Assembly: GCA_946612455.1 (NCBI GenBank)
Contig: CAMOER010000015.1
Span: 1-56,879, forward strand
DNA: 56,879 nt
Direction: 5' to 3'
From: UBA3305 sp002373555
GTDB taxonomy: Bacteria > Bacillota > Clostridia > Lachnospirales > Lachnospiraceae
Below, piece by piece: positions 1 through 8,833 of this stretch. Positions within the stretch are counted from its first letter, which is position 1; each line of letters opens with the position of its first letter. The notes below the pieces were generated by a model, which saw nothing but the letters and a program-made list of their open reading frames with translations, did no database searches and was not told the DNA's origin. The translations under genes were made by a program, and so were the position numbers.

Positions 1-86
1 TGTCACGAAAAGAATGCCGTAATTACGCGGCTTCTGGCGTTTCGCAAACGCCTAAGTATGAATATACAGGAAAGGAGGTGGAGTGC
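1..86 (+). promoter_or_regulatory. Upstream edge with RBS of first pilin-like gene
   Basis: The first 86 bases hold no gene I can name. Two frames are open from the window edge: one closes with TAA at 97-99, the other is continuous with the pilin-like gene that follows, so the tail of an upstream pilus gene could be present. An AAGGAGG Shine-Dalgarno at 72-78 lies 8 bases before ATG 87 and decides that start over the GTG at 78. Confidence 0.4.
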
Positions 87-899
87 ATGCGAAATTTAAT
101 AAAGAATAAACTCCGTCAGGAGACCGGTGCCTCCATCACCTTTGCACTGCTCCTTTTCCTGATCTGCGCAGTTGTCAGCTCCGTTGTCCTGACCGCTGCC
201 ACGGCAGCGTCCGGCCGCATGAGCAAAACAGCGGAATATGACCAGCGCTATTACAGTGTGACGTCCGCAGCGGAACTGATGATAGAGCAGCTTGACGGCA
301 AGACTGTATCAATTGTAAAAGTAACGGAAAGTACCCAGACAACACCCTATACAGACGGTATTCCCGGGGAGCCGGGGTTTATTAATGAAACTTCTCCGAA
401 GATCTATCTTGCTGCGGACAAGACTGCGGCAGGCATTACAGATGCTGACCTGACGGAAAGGAGCCAGATTGACGGAGAGGGAACGAATGCAATATATGCT
501 GCATCCCTCCGCGCCGCATCCATTCTGAACGATGCTGCCTGGTACTATTCGCAGGAAAAGGATGAAGCGACAGCAAAGGAGCTGAACCTCTCATCTTCAC
601 TGGCTTCCGGCGAGAATGATCCGCTTGCTGCCGTGATGGAAGAATCCGTGGATGCAGCAGGAAATATCGTTCTCACCATTTCGAATGCCGGAGCGGAAGG
701 AAAACAGTATACGCTTCGTCTGACGTTCATGGCAGATAAACACACGGATACGGGGAGCAGATCGGTGGACGGACCGCGGGAAGATATTGTCACAGCAGCC
801 GACGGAACAGTGACTTACAATGTCACGACGACGGTCACGACAACAGAAGTGACCTCCCTGACCTGGCAGCTGACGGGAATCGAAACTGTTGCCAAATGA
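87..899 (+). CDS. Membrane-anchored pilus-assembly protein, PilX-like
   Basis: This 270-residue protein has a short basic N-terminus, one hydrophobic segment at about residues 18-42 and a polar, threonine- and alanine-rich outer domain. A Gly-Ala junction precedes the hydrophobic stretch, as at a prepilin cleavage site, but position +5 is Phe and not the Glu of true pilins. It therefore looks like a PilX-type or minor pilin-like subunit and not a canonical pilin. The ATG at 87 was chosen for its well-spaced AAGGAGG. It is the first of four pilin-like genes in front of the pilus motor genes. Intergenic palindromic repeats separate it from the next gene. The outer domain matched nothing I know; the role is inferred from topology and context. 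Confidence 0.7.
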   Translation: MRNLIKNKLRQETGASITFALLLFLICAVVSSVVLTAATAASGRMSKTAEYDQRYYSVTSAAELMIEQLDGKTVSIVKVTESTQTTPYTDGIPGEPGFINETSPKIYLAADKTAAGITDADLTERSQIDGEGTNAIYAASLRAASILNDAAWYYSQEKDEATAKELNLSSSLASGENDPLAAVMEESVDAAGNIVLTISNAGAEGKQYTLRLTFMADKHTDTGSRSVDGPREDIVTAADGTVTYNVTTTVTTTEVTSLTWQLTGIETVAK

Positions 900-909
900 T
901 GACTTTGTC

Positions 910-1061
910 TGTCATCCGGAGGAGCGGAAGCGACGAAGGATCCACGCCATAGAGACTGCGGTTTTACAGACACCGGAAAAGGGATCCGATAGTCGGTTAT
1001 ACAAAAACCGAAAGCGAGAGGCGGTGGATACTTCGACTCACTGCGTTCGCTCAGTATGACA
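910..1061. repeat. Dispersed palindromic repeat R1, full copy
   Basis: The element begins TGTCATCCGGAGG, runs through a CGAAGGATCC block and a GCGGTTTTAC block, and returns as the complementary order AAAACCG, GGTGGATACTTCG and TATGACA. The two halves form a long imperfect inverted repeat of about 150 bp. At least five related full or half copies occur in this window, all between genes. It is non-coding and resembles palindromic REP- or MITE-like repeats. Whether it acts as an mRNA hairpin or is only a mobile relic is unknown. Confidence 0.8.
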
Positions 1062-1067
1062 ATATTC

Positions 1068-1123
1068 TGTCATCCTGAGGCATTTATGCCGAAGGATCCA
1101 CGCCATAAAGACTGCGGTTTTAC
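1068..1123 (+). repeat. R1 repeat, left half
   Basis: Only the left arm is present: TGTCATCCTGAGG, then GAAGGATCCACGCC, then GCGGTTTTAC. It lies six bases after the full copy that ends at 1061. A right-arm-like sequence appears only after the next pilin gene, at 1576-1614, so that gene sits between two R1 halves. Confidence 0.75.
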
Positions 1124-1142
1124 CGGAACCATGAGACACAGC

Positions 1143-1538
1143 ATGATTATAAAAGAGAAAGGGATGAGTCAGGAAATGATGCAGGATGTGAAGAAGTCTG
1201 TGTTCAGAAAACTGAAAAGCCGAAAAGGCGAGACGATCTCCGAGACCCTCGTCGCGCTTCTGATCTCTTCCCTGGCGCTGACCATGCTGGCCGGCGCGAT
1301 CACCGCGTCAGCAAATCTCGTGGAGAAGAGCAGAACGAAAATGGACAGCTATTATGCTGCCAGTGAACAGGGAAACGGCGTGATAAAGATGTCCGGAGCA
1401 GGAACGGAAGGGACGGTCACCATCACAGATTCTGCTTCCGGCGGATTGGACGCGCAGACGTATACGATTGTTTATTATAAAAATGAAGAATTCACCCGGT
1501 ACCCGGTGTACTCGTACAAACCGGAACCCGGGGATTGA
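1143..1538 (+). CDS. Minor prepilin with Gly-Glu cleavage site
   Basis: A small protein of 131 residues from ATG 1143. The leader ends Arg-Lys-Gly and is followed by Glu-Thr-Ile-Ser-Glu and about 20 hydrophobic residues. Gly at -1 and Glu at +5 fit a class III/type IV prepilin, but +1 is Glu where Phe or Met is usual. The mature outer domain is under 100 residues and ends in a Pro/Tyr-rich tail. The start is uncertain: ATG 1164 and ATG 1176 are also in frame and none has an ideal ribosome site, so the leader may be shorter. It lies between R1 repeat halves within the minor-pilin group and is likely a low-abundance subunit priming or capping the fibre. Confidence 0.75.
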   Translation: MIIKEKGMSQEMMQDVKKSVFRKLKSRKGETISETLVALLISSLALTMLAGAITASANLVEKSRTKMDSYYAASEQGNGVIKMSGAGTEGTVTITDSASGGLDAQTYTIVYYKNEEFTRYPVYSYKPEPGD

Positions 1539-1559
1539 GACTGTACAGACACAACCCGC

Positions 1560-1614
1560 TGTCATCCAGGGGAGTGGTGGATACTTCGACTCACTGTGTT
1601 CGCTCAGTATGACA
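1560..1614. repeat. R1 repeat, short copy (mainly right arm)
   Basis: A contracted copy with the left edge TGTCATCC joined almost directly to the right arm GGTGGATACTTCG...TCAGTATGACA. It follows the second pilin gene by about 20 bases. The right arm is nearly identical to the one ending at 1061. Confidence 0.75.
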
Positions 1615-1620
1615 GCATAT

Positions 1621-1678
1621 TGTCATTCTGAGGAGCGGAAGCGACGAAGGATCCTCGCCGTAAAGACTGCGGTTTTAC
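1621..1678 (+). repeat. R1 repeat, left half
   Basis: Left arm TGTCATTCTGAGGAGCGG, then CGACGAAGGATCC, then GCGGTTTTAC. It is again set back-to-back with a partner copy, as at 1061/1068. The following bases to 1807 hold only a degenerate ACGGTTTTACAG echo near 1702 and no gene. Confidence 0.75.
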
Positions 1679-1807
1679 AATAACGAAAGTAAAAACGGCA
1701 GACGGTTTTACAGATATTGAAAAAGAATCTTAAAAGCAGTTCAGCAATAACGGAAGCAAAATACTGACATACAGTCTTACCGACAGAATTGATAACAGGA
1801 AGAAACG

Positions 1808-2392
1808 ATGAAAGAGCAGATCAGTACAATCAAAAAGAAAATACGCGGCAGCCGCGGCTTCACCCTTGTGGAAGCCCTTACTGCGATCCTGATCATGCTC
1901 ATGGCATCCTCGATCGTAGTCGCAGGCATCCCGGCCGCCAGAAACGCCTATGAAAAGGTGGTCGTGGCTTCGAACGCGGAGGTCCTGCTGTCCACAACGA
2001 TCACGACGCTCAGGAATGAACTGGGTATGGCGGACGAAATCGAACTGGGATCCGGGGATTCCGCCGGAGAGATCACCTATTACAATCCCTCTGTCGGCGC
2101 GTATTCGAAGATATCGCCTGCGCCGGCAGGCGGTACAGATCCGGAAGGCACGATCCTGCTCAGCCGGTACGCGGCTCCGCCAGGCGCCGCAGCGTCTGAG
2201 GCATCCTCCGCACCCAGAAGGCTCGTTTCAAAAGAAGCCTCCACGGCAGAGCTTTATGTAACTTACGGTTCGGTAACCTATAATGCGGATGCCGGCATCA
2301 TCACCTTCGAGGATCTGAAGGTCCTGAAGGAAAAAGGGAACGTGAGACTTGCCGGCAGACCGGCGCTTTCCATCAGACTGATCGCACAATAA
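1808..2392 (+). CDS. Prepilin-type minor pilin (Gly-Phe-Thr-Leu-Val-Glu)
   Basis: This 194-residue protein carries a textbook prepilin signal: a basic leader of 17 residues, then Gly before FTLVEA and about 20 hydrophobic residues. The cleavage enzyme would be the PilD encoded downstream. The rest is a small globular domain with a proline/alanine-rich loop around residues 110-140 and a beta-rich C-terminus. It is preceded by AGGAAG and separated by only 18 bases from the large GLUG pilin that follows, so the two are probably co-translated. It most resembles PilV/GspI-type minor pilins of Gram-positive loci. A precise subunit assignment is not possible from sequence alone. Confidence 0.85.
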   Translation: MKEQISTIKKKIRGSRGFTLVEALTAILIMLMASSIVVAGIPAARNAYEKVVVASNAEVLLSTTITTLRNELGMADEIELGSGDSAGEITYYNPSVGAYSKISPAPAGGTDPEGTILLSRYAAPPGAAASEASSAPRRLVSKEASTAELYVTYGSVTYNADAGIITFEDLKVLKEKGNVRLAGRPALSIRLIAQ

Positions 2393-2410
2393 GCAAAACG
2401 GAGCGTAAGC

Positions 2411-4711
2411 ATGGTTCAAAAGATGCAGAAAATCAAAAACAGACGCGGTATGACGATGGCGGAGGTCCTGATCGTGGTAGCGATCATCGGCGTCCTGGCC
2501 GGCGTCTCCTTTATCGCGGTCATGAACTACCTGCGCTCCATGGCCCAGCTTGAACGCGACGGCATCGCGAAGGAGATCTTCGTGGCCGCCCAGAACAACC
2601 TGACGGCGGCGAAAGGCGAGGGGTATCTGGGGATCGGCGGCGAAGGCGGCACCGGATACGGTACGCCGGGCACTTTGACCGATGATGCCGATAACGATGT
2701 TTATTATTATGTTGTCAACGCCGGCGTGATCACCGGCAGCGGCGACGAGATCTTTCCGCTGATGCTGCCCTTCGGCTCGATCGATGAGACGGTCCGCGCC
2801 GGAGGCAGCTATCTGATCCGCTATCAGAGAAGCAGCGGACTGGTCCTGGATGTGTTCTATACCACGACGAAGGCCTCGCATAAGAGATTCAATCATACAC
2901 TGAAAGTTGATGAATATGCAGCCCTGATGGGCGTGTCTGGCAGTGAGAACAAATCGGCCAGACGTACCTACACGGATAAATCCGTCATCGGCTGGTACGG
3001 CGGCACGGATGCGGAAGAACTCGCCACGATTACTCTGCAGCCGCCGGTGATCGAAGTGGTCAATGCCGAGAAGCTGTATGTCAATGTCACGGATCCGAAT
3101 GCAGGGAAAGAAGGGGCGTCTCTCCGGCTGATTATCACCGGTACCCTCAGCGGCGTATCGCACTATATCAATGTGACTGATCCGACGCAGCCTGTGGTCC
3201 TGGATGATATTACGACACCGGGCGGTCATTTCGCGGAGCGGTCGTTTGACGATATGCCGATTGGCACAACGGAGAACGGCTTCATTCCCGGCGAGGATAT
3301 CGTGATCAAAGCGGTCGCCTACAGTACATCGGCACTCGCGAATATCTCCTACAGCGCGGAAAAGACGACGAACAGTCTGTACGGCAGTGTATCCGACAGC
3401 AACGGAGACGGCGTTCCGGATACCGCCGGCATCGGCAATATCCGTCATCTGGAGAATCTGGACAGAACCGTGTCGAAGCTCGGCGCAAATGATGAAGCCA
3501 TCCTGGATACAGACCGGAAGATCAATATTTCTGCGGCCGTCCAGACAGATGACCTGAACTGGACATCGTTTGCGGAAGCGATCGGAACGAAAAATGTACA
3601 GATCCACCAATGCGGTGACGATACCGGAACGAAGGCCGGATGCTTCTTCCCGGTCACCCCCGATTATCTGCTGGAGTATGACAGCCAGAACCACATCATT
3701 TCCGACATTCAGATCGATCATGCCGGCGACGCAGGTCTGTTCGGCGCGGTCACTGAAGCCGGCAGCAGCATCTCGAATCTGGAACTGAAGGATTTTTCCG
3801 TCACCGGAACGACAAATGCAGGCGCCCTGGCAGGTACGCTTTCCGGCACGAATGTGACCAATGTGATCGTAAGAAATACCGAAAATGATCTTGCTGCCAC
3901 AGATGTTACGGCATCGTCCGGCAGTGCCGGCGGTCTGATCGGCTCGGCGGCGGGCGGCAAATTCACTGCCTGTGGCGCGGCATTGACGGTAAACGGTACA
4001 GCGGCAGCGGGCGGCCTGATTGGAACGGCAGCCGGTAAAGCGGATATCAAAGCCTGTTATGCCGCCGGGCAGACGGAGCAGGGAGAGTATTACAAACATA
4101 AAGCAGACGGTTCACGGGATCAGGAAATCTGGAATGTCAAGACCGGTGATTCGGGTACTGCCGGCGGCCTGGTCGGCATCGCCGGAGACACGCAGATCGC
4201 GGCAAGCTATTCCACCTGTTCCGTGTCCGGCTCCACCGCCGGCGGCTTCATCGGCACCGCTTCAAAGGATGGCAGCATCAATACCTGTTACTGCACTGGA
4301 CTGGTAAGCGGAACCGCGGACAACGCCTTTCTCGGCAGTACCACGGCCGGCACACCGTCGCTTACAGGTGACAATTATTATTTCCAGATCATCAATGAGA
4401 TCATCACGACAGATGACGACGGCAATATTACGGCGATCACGTACAAGGAACCGGGCCTTGCCGGCGTCACGGCCATCGATGCCGACGCGCAGACCTACAA
4501 CAATTTCTCCGGAAGTTCGGCAACCTGGGATCAGGCGGCGGCCTATGATCCGGAACTTGTGAAATATTACAATGGTAAATATAATCTGGAAACTGTTTAC
4601 AGTCTTTACAACCAAGCGTATAATAATAGTCTGACAGAAGAGTATTTTGCCGCCGTTCATTACGGTGACTGGCCGGCACCCGAGATCATGATCGAAAATA
4701 CAGCACAGTAA
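2411..4711 (+). CDS. Giant prepilin with GLUG-repeat ectodomain
   Basis: A 766-residue protein that starts as a type IV prepilin (Gly before MTMAEVLIVVAI, Glu at +5) but carries a very large outer region. Residues about 20-110 form the usual pilin helix and early globular part. A DxNGDGxPD calcium-loop-like motif lies near residue 330. From about 439 to 643 runs a series of GLUG-type repeats (recurring GGLIG, GGLVG and GGFIG turns separated by Asn- and Cys-containing strands), a motif of bacterial surface and IgA-protease-type adhesins. Typical pilins are 130-200 residues. Such size suggests a tip-located adhesive minor pilin, by analogy with PilY1- or PilC-tipped pili. It is followed 14 bases later by pilB. 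Confidence 0.85.
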   Translation: MVQKMQKIKNRRGMTMAEVLIVVAIIGVLAGVSFIAVMNYLRSMAQLERDGIAKEIFVAAQNNLTAAKGEGYLGIGGEGGTGYGTPGTLTDDADNDVYYYVVNAGVITGSGDEIFPLMLPFGSIDETVRAGGSYLIRYQRSSGLVLDVFYTTTKASHKRFNHTLKVDEYAALMGVSGSENKSARRTYTDKSVIGWYGGTDAEELATITLQPPVIEVVNAEKLYVNVTDPNAGKEGASLRLIITGTLSGVSHYINVTDPTQPVVLDDITTPGGHFAERSFDDMPIGTTENGFIPGEDIVIKAVAYSTSALANISYSAEKTTNSLYGSVSDSNGDGVPDTAGIGNIRHLENLDRTVSKLGANDEAILDTDRKINISAAVQTDDLNWTSFAEAIGTKNVQIHQCGDDTGTKAGCFFPVTPDYLLEYDSQNHIISDIQIDHAGDAGLFGAVTEAGSSISNLELKDFSVTGTTNAGALAGTLSGTNVTNVIVRNTENDLAATDVTASSGSAGGLIGSAAGGKFTACGAALTVNGTAAAGGLIGTAAGKADIKACYAAGQTEQGEYYKHKADGSRDQEIWNVKTGDSGTAGGLVGIAGDTQIAASYSTCSVSGSTAGGFIGTASKDGSINTCYCTGLVSGTADNAFLGSTTAGTPSLTGDNYYFQIINEIITTDDDGNITAITYKEPGLAGVTAIDADAQTYNNFSGSSATWDQAAAYDPELVKYYNGKYNLETVYSLYNQAYNNSLTEEYFAAVHYGDWPAPEIMIENTAQ

Positions 4712-4725
4712 GGCAGGAGAGAACA

Positions 4726-6474
4726 TTGGCACCGAATATTCAGACAAACGGAAAAAAACAGGCAAGAAGACCGCAGCGTCTCGGTGATCTCCTGCTCGCA
4801 TCAGGTCTGATCACGGAAGAACAGCTGGCGGAAGGGCTGGCGCTGCAGAAAGGCTCGGGCAAACGTCTCGGCGAAGTGCTGCAGGAGCATGAGATCATTA
4901 CCGAGAGCGATCTGATCGAAGCCCTGCAGATGCAGCTGGGCATCGAGTTCGTGGACCTCGGCAAGATCAACATTCCCACGGAGCTTGCGCAGACGGTCCC
5001 GAAGAATATCGCGAAACAGTACCAGGTGGTTCCGGTGCGCGTCTTCCGGGATGAGCTTTATCTGGCGATGAGCGATCCGCTGAACTTCTATGCAATTGAG
5101 GAAGTCCGGAAAGCGGTCCGGAAAAAAGTCGTTCCCATGGTCGCGATGTCGTCGGCCGTCGAGCGTTCCATCCAGATCCTTTACGGAAATGAAGGCGCGG
5201 CGAAGGCGATCGAGGAAATGAAGCGGGAAGCTGCGCTCTCGGGTGAAGGCGATGAAGGCGCGGAAGCGGCATTCACTTCGACTGTCGTCGGCGAAGAATC
5301 CGCCGCCCAGGCCCCGGCCATCCGTCTGGTGAACGCGATCATTGAGCGCGCCGTGACGGAGCATGCGAGCGATATCCACATGGAGCCGCGGGAGGACGAA
5401 CTTTCCGTCCGGATGCGAATTGACGGACTGTTAAGAGATATCCTGACCGTGCCGCGCGAACTGCAGGCCGCTGTCATTTCGCGTATCAAGGTCATGTCCA
5501 ATATGGATATCACCGAGCGGCGCGTGCCGCAGGACGGACGTTTCAACGTCAAAGTACGGGATAAGGATATCGATCTGCGTATCTCCACGCTGCCGACCGT
5601 GTACGGCGAGAAGATCGTTGCCCGTCTGCTGGATAAATCCGGCATGCGGCTGAACCGGGATTCGATCGGTCTGCGCGGCGATGACATCAACAAATATGAG
5701 AAGCTGATCCGGATCAAGAGCGGCGTTATTCTGATCGTCGGCCCGACCGGAAGCGGTAAATCTACGACGATGTATTCCATGATCCATGACCTGAATAAGC
5801 GCGATGTGAATCTGGTCACGCTGGAGGATCCGGTGGAATACAATATCGACGGCGTGAACCAGGTGCAGATCAACGAGAAGACCGGCATGACCTTCGCGAA
5901 AGGTCTGCGCGCGATCCTGCGTCAGGATCCGGATATCATCGGTATCGGTGAGATCCGTGACGGCGAGACGGCGGAGATCGCGATGCGCTCGGCGATCACC
6001 GGCCATGTCGTGCTCTCGACCATCCACACGAGTGATGCGGTCGGCACGATCGAACGTCTGACGGATATGGGCGTGGAGCCGTATCTGGTCGCAAGCGCGT
6101 TAAAGGGCGTTTTCTCCCAGCGTCTGGTGAGAAAGATCTGCCCGAACTGCAGGCAGGCGTATACGCCGGATGAAGAGGAACAGGATGCGCTCGGTCTTCC
6201 CTACAGCCCGGACCGCGTGTTCTATAAGGGCTGTGGCTGCCCGGAATGCTTTGATACGGGCTACCGCGGAAGGACCGGTGTGTTCGAGATCTTCCCGCTG
6301 CCGATCAGGGTGCGCAGGCTGATCGCGGCAAGAGCCGGCAGAGAGGCTGTCGAGGAAATGCTGACCAGACCGGAGAGCGGATTTGTCTCCCTGCGGGAGA
6401 ATGCGCTGAAGCTTGTGGAGGAAGGCGTTACTTCGGCAGAGGAAGTATTGAGAGTCGTTTACGAAGATATTTAA
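4726..6474 (+). CDS. pilB: Type IV pilus extension ATPase PilB
   Basis: The cytoplasmic hexameric motor for pilus extension, 582 residues. The N-terminal ~150 residues are an MshEN/T2SSE_N domain of the kind that can bind cyclic-di-GMP in some homologues. The ATPase core holds Walker A GPTGSGKST at 339-347, an Asp box (TLEDPVEY), Walker B in DPDIIGIGEIRD and a His-box segment (HVVLSTIHT). A CxxC...CxxC zinc module characteristic of PilB/GspE follows near residue 470. Translation starts at TTG 4726 behind AGGCAGGAGA. Because MshEN domains can read cyclic-di-GMP, the cyclic-di-GMP protein at 13832 may act directly on this motor; that link is inference. Confidence 0.96.
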   Translation: MAPNIQTNGKKQARRPQRLGDLLLASGLITEEQLAEGLALQKGSGKRLGEVLQEHEIITESDLIEALQMQLGIEFVDLGKINIPTELAQTVPKNIAKQYQVVPVRVFRDELYLAMSDPLNFYAIEEVRKAVRKKVVPMVAMSSAVERSIQILYGNEGAAKAIEEMKREAALSGEGDEGAEAAFTSTVVGEESAAQAPAIRLVNAIIERAVTEHASDIHMEPREDELSVRMRIDGLLRDILTVPRELQAAVISRIKVMSNMDITERRVPQDGRFNVKVRDKDIDLRISTLPTVYGEKIVARLLDKSGMRLNRDSIGLRGDDINKYEKLIRIKSGVILIVGPTGSGKSTTMYSMIHDLNKRDVNLVTLEDPVEYNIDGVNQVQINEKTGMTFAKGLRAILRQDPDIIGIGEIRDGETAEIAMRSAITGHVVLSTIHTSDAVGTIERLTDMGVEPYLVASALKGVFSQRLVRKICPNCRQAYTPDEEEQDALGLPYSPDRVFYKGCGCPECFDTGYRGRTGVFEIFPLPIRVRRLIAARAGREAVEEMLTRPESGFVSLRENALKLVEEGVTSAEEVLRVVYEDI

Positions 6475-6542
6475 GCGGTATGCATCAAAGTGACGCTGTG
6501 CCGGCATATCTGCAGAAGAAATATTTTGGAAGGATTATGATC

Positions 6543-7592
6543 ATGCTGACAATAGAAGAACTGGTCCTGCAGGCAAGAGAAGCCGGCGCATCGGACATCC
6601 ATCTGATCTACAACCTGCCGCCGAAGTGCCGCCGGGACGGCATGCTGGAAAACATGTCGGAGGAACCGCTTACCGCGCATGAATGCATCCAGTACGCGAA
6701 GTCCCTGGCCGGGACGGAGGCTGCCTGGATGGAATATGAGCGCACGGGCGAGCTGGATTCGTCCGCGACATTCGCGGGGAACCGCTGCCGTATCCATATC
6801 TTCCGGCAGCAGGGAATGCCGTCGGTCGCGCTCAGGATCCTGTCTGACCGGATCCCGCGGCTGGATACGCTGGGACTGCCGCCGGCCGCGTTGGCGCTCC
6901 CCGATCTGCACAAGGGGATCGTGCTCATCACCGGTGAGACCGGTTCCGGTAAATCCACGACGCTCGCGGCGATCCTGGATTACATCAATCATACGAAACG
7001 GTGCCATATCGTCACGCTGGAAGACCCGGTCGAGTATATCTACGTACCGGACAAAGCGGCGATTAACCAGCGCGAAGTCGGAAAGGACACGATGAGCTTC
7101 GCGGCCGGCCTGCGTGCCAGCCTGCGTGAGGATCCGAACGTGATCCTGATCGGCGAAATGCGTGACCGGGAGACGATCGAGACCGCGATCACGGCGGCGG
7201 AGACGGGCCATCTGGTCTTCGGAACACTGCATACCGGCAGCGCGTCGGATGCTGTGGACCGGATCGTGCAGGTGTTCCCGGAGGGCATGCAGACCCAGAT
7301 CCGGCTGCAGCTTTCCATGTGCCTGCAGGCAGTGATCACCCAGCAGCTCATTCCGAAGAAGAGCGGCGGAAGAGCGCTGGCCTGCGAGATGATGGTTGTC
7401 ACGGATGCCATCCGGAATCTGATCCGCAACGGCAACACGCCGCAGATCGCGAACGCGATCGCGACCAGCGCGGCGATCGGAGGTCAGACGATGGACCAGG
7501 CGCTGGTGCGGCTGGTCAGAAGCAAGCTGATCACGAAGGACACCGCGCTCACGTATGCACATGAAACGGAGTATGTGAAGAAGAACGCTTAA
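6543..7592 (+). CDS. pilT: Type IV pilus retraction ATPase PilT
   Basis: A 349-residue hexameric ATPase that depolymerises the pilus and drives twitching or DNA uptake. It has the PilT-style N-terminus ending in ASDIHL, Walker A GETGSGKST at 131-139, the Asp box TLEDPVEY, Walker B ILIGEMRD, and the AIRNLIR segment typical of PilT near the C-terminus. It lacks the tetracysteine zinc module, which separates it from PilB. The frame is open upstream to ATG 6480, but GGAAGG at 6528-6533 is best spaced for ATG 6543. A dedicated PilT implies dynamic, retractable pili and not only a static fibre. Confidence 0.95.
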   Translation: MLTIEELVLQAREAGASDIHLIYNLPPKCRRDGMLENMSEEPLTAHECIQYAKSLAGTEAAWMEYERTGELDSSATFAGNRCRIHIFRQQGMPSVALRILSDRIPRLDTLGLPPAALALPDLHKGIVLITGETGSGKSTTLAAILDYINHTKRCHIVTLEDPVEYIYVPDKAAINQREVGKDTMSFAAGLRASLREDPNVILIGEMRDRETIETAITAAETGHLVFGTLHTGSASDAVDRIVQVFPEGMQTQIRLQLSMCLQAVITQQLIPKKSGGRALACEMMVVTDAIRNLIRNGNTPQIANAIATSAAIGGQTMDQALVRLVRSKLITKDTALTYAHETEYVKKNA

Positions 7593-7610
7593 GGGAAAGG
7601 GCTGTTCGTT

Positions 7611-8831
7611 ATGGAAAAATACAAATATTCAGCCGTTTCCAGAGACGGGAAGCGCGTTACGGGACTGATCGAGGGCTTCAATGAGATGGATGCGGCTTCC
7701 AGACTGAAGGAATCGTATCCGATCGTGCTTTCGCTCGCGCCGGCGGCGGGGAAGAGCAAAGCTGCGGAATTCCTGACCGGGGACATCGGCGGGAACAAGC
7801 TGAATGACAAGGCATTTACGCTGATGTGCAGCCAGTTCGCCGTCATCCTGAAGGCCGGCATCCCGATCGCCAGGACGGTCCGCCTGATCGGCGACAAGAT
7901 GTCCGACAAGACGCTGAAGCGCATCCTGGAACAGGTGGCGGAGGATGTCGAAGCCGGCCGTTCACTTTCGGCGAGCTTTGCCGACCGCGGGAAAAAGATC
8001 CTGCCGCTGACATTCCTGGAGACCATCCATGCCGGCGAGGAGGCCGGCAGCCTGGAGACAGCGTTTGATTCCGTCAGTGAACATTACAATAAGCAGAATA
8101 AGCTGAAGGGCAAGGTCCGCGGCGCGATGATCTATCCGACCTTCGTCATGGCGCTGGCCGTGGTCGTCGTGATCGTGCTGATGGTCAAGGTCGTGCCGAC
8201 CTTTACGGCGATCTTTGAAGAGCAGGGCTCGGAACTTCCGGCGATCACGATGTCGCTGATCATCATTTCGAACTTCTTCCGGAGGAGCTGGATGTATCTG
8301 CTCGGCATCATTGTTGCTGTCGTGCTGTTTATCAAGCTTTACGGAAATACGGAGGACGGCCGGCTGAAGCTTGCGAAACTTATGCTGAAGCTGCCGGTGC
8401 TCGGGAATATCAATATCTTAAGCGCCGCCAGCCAGTTCACGAATACGATGGCGATGATGCTTGGCGCCGGACTGCCGATGACGAAGGCAGTCACGATCAC
8501 TTCCCGCACGATGACGAATTACTACATCAGCACGGAAGTCGGGAAGATCACGTCGAAGCTGGAAGTCGGCCAGACGCTCGGCAGGAGCCTGAAGGAAGCA
8601 GGCTGTCTGCCGGAGATCATGAACGATATGGCAGCGGTCGGTGAAGAGAGCGGTGAACTGGAGTCCACACTGGCCATGACGGCGGAATACTATGATTCCG
8701 AACTGGAGCAGGCGACGGCAGCCGCGCTGGCAAAGCTGGAGCCGGTCACGCTGGTGTTCATGGGCGCTGTCGCCGGGTATATCGTCGTGGCGATCTATAT
8801 GGCGATGTTCATGATGTACAACGGGATGTAG
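7611..8831 (+). CDS. pilC: Pilus platform protein PilC
   Basis: The 406-residue polytopic inner-membrane platform of the pilus machine. Two T2SSF repeats are visible: the first with the AGIPIARTVRLIGD helix region at about residues 75-190, the second with AGLPMTKAVT at about 285-395, each followed by hydrophobic segments. Three strong membrane spans lie near 180-200, 220-245 and the C-terminus. The length matches PilC/GspF proteins. It sits 18 bases after pilT and 2 bases before the next gene. Confidence 0.95.
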   Translation: MEKYKYSAVSRDGKRVTGLIEGFNEMDAASRLKESYPIVLSLAPAAGKSKAAEFLTGDIGGNKLNDKAFTLMCSQFAVILKAGIPIARTVRLIGDKMSDKTLKRILEQVAEDVEAGRSLSASFADRGKKILPLTFLETIHAGEEAGSLETAFDSVSEHYNKQNKLKGKVRGAMIYPTFVMALAVVVVIVLMVKVVPTFTAIFEEQGSELPAITMSLIIISNFFRRSWMYLLGIIVAVVLFIKLYGNTEDGRLKLAKLMLKLPVLGNINILSAASQFTNTMAMMLGAGLPMTKAVTITSRTMTNYYISTEVGKITSKLEVGQTLGRSLKEAGCLPEIMNDMAAVGEESGELESTLAMTAEYYDSELEQATAAALAKLEPVTLVFMGAVAGYIVVAIYMAMFMMYNGM

Positions 8832-8833
8832 CG

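Noticed and set aside
2228..4099. 623-residue minus-strand frame opposite the GLUG pilin
   Set aside because: It has no ribosome site or recognisable domain and lies fully opposite a clear prepilin. Long antisense frames are expected at this GC content.
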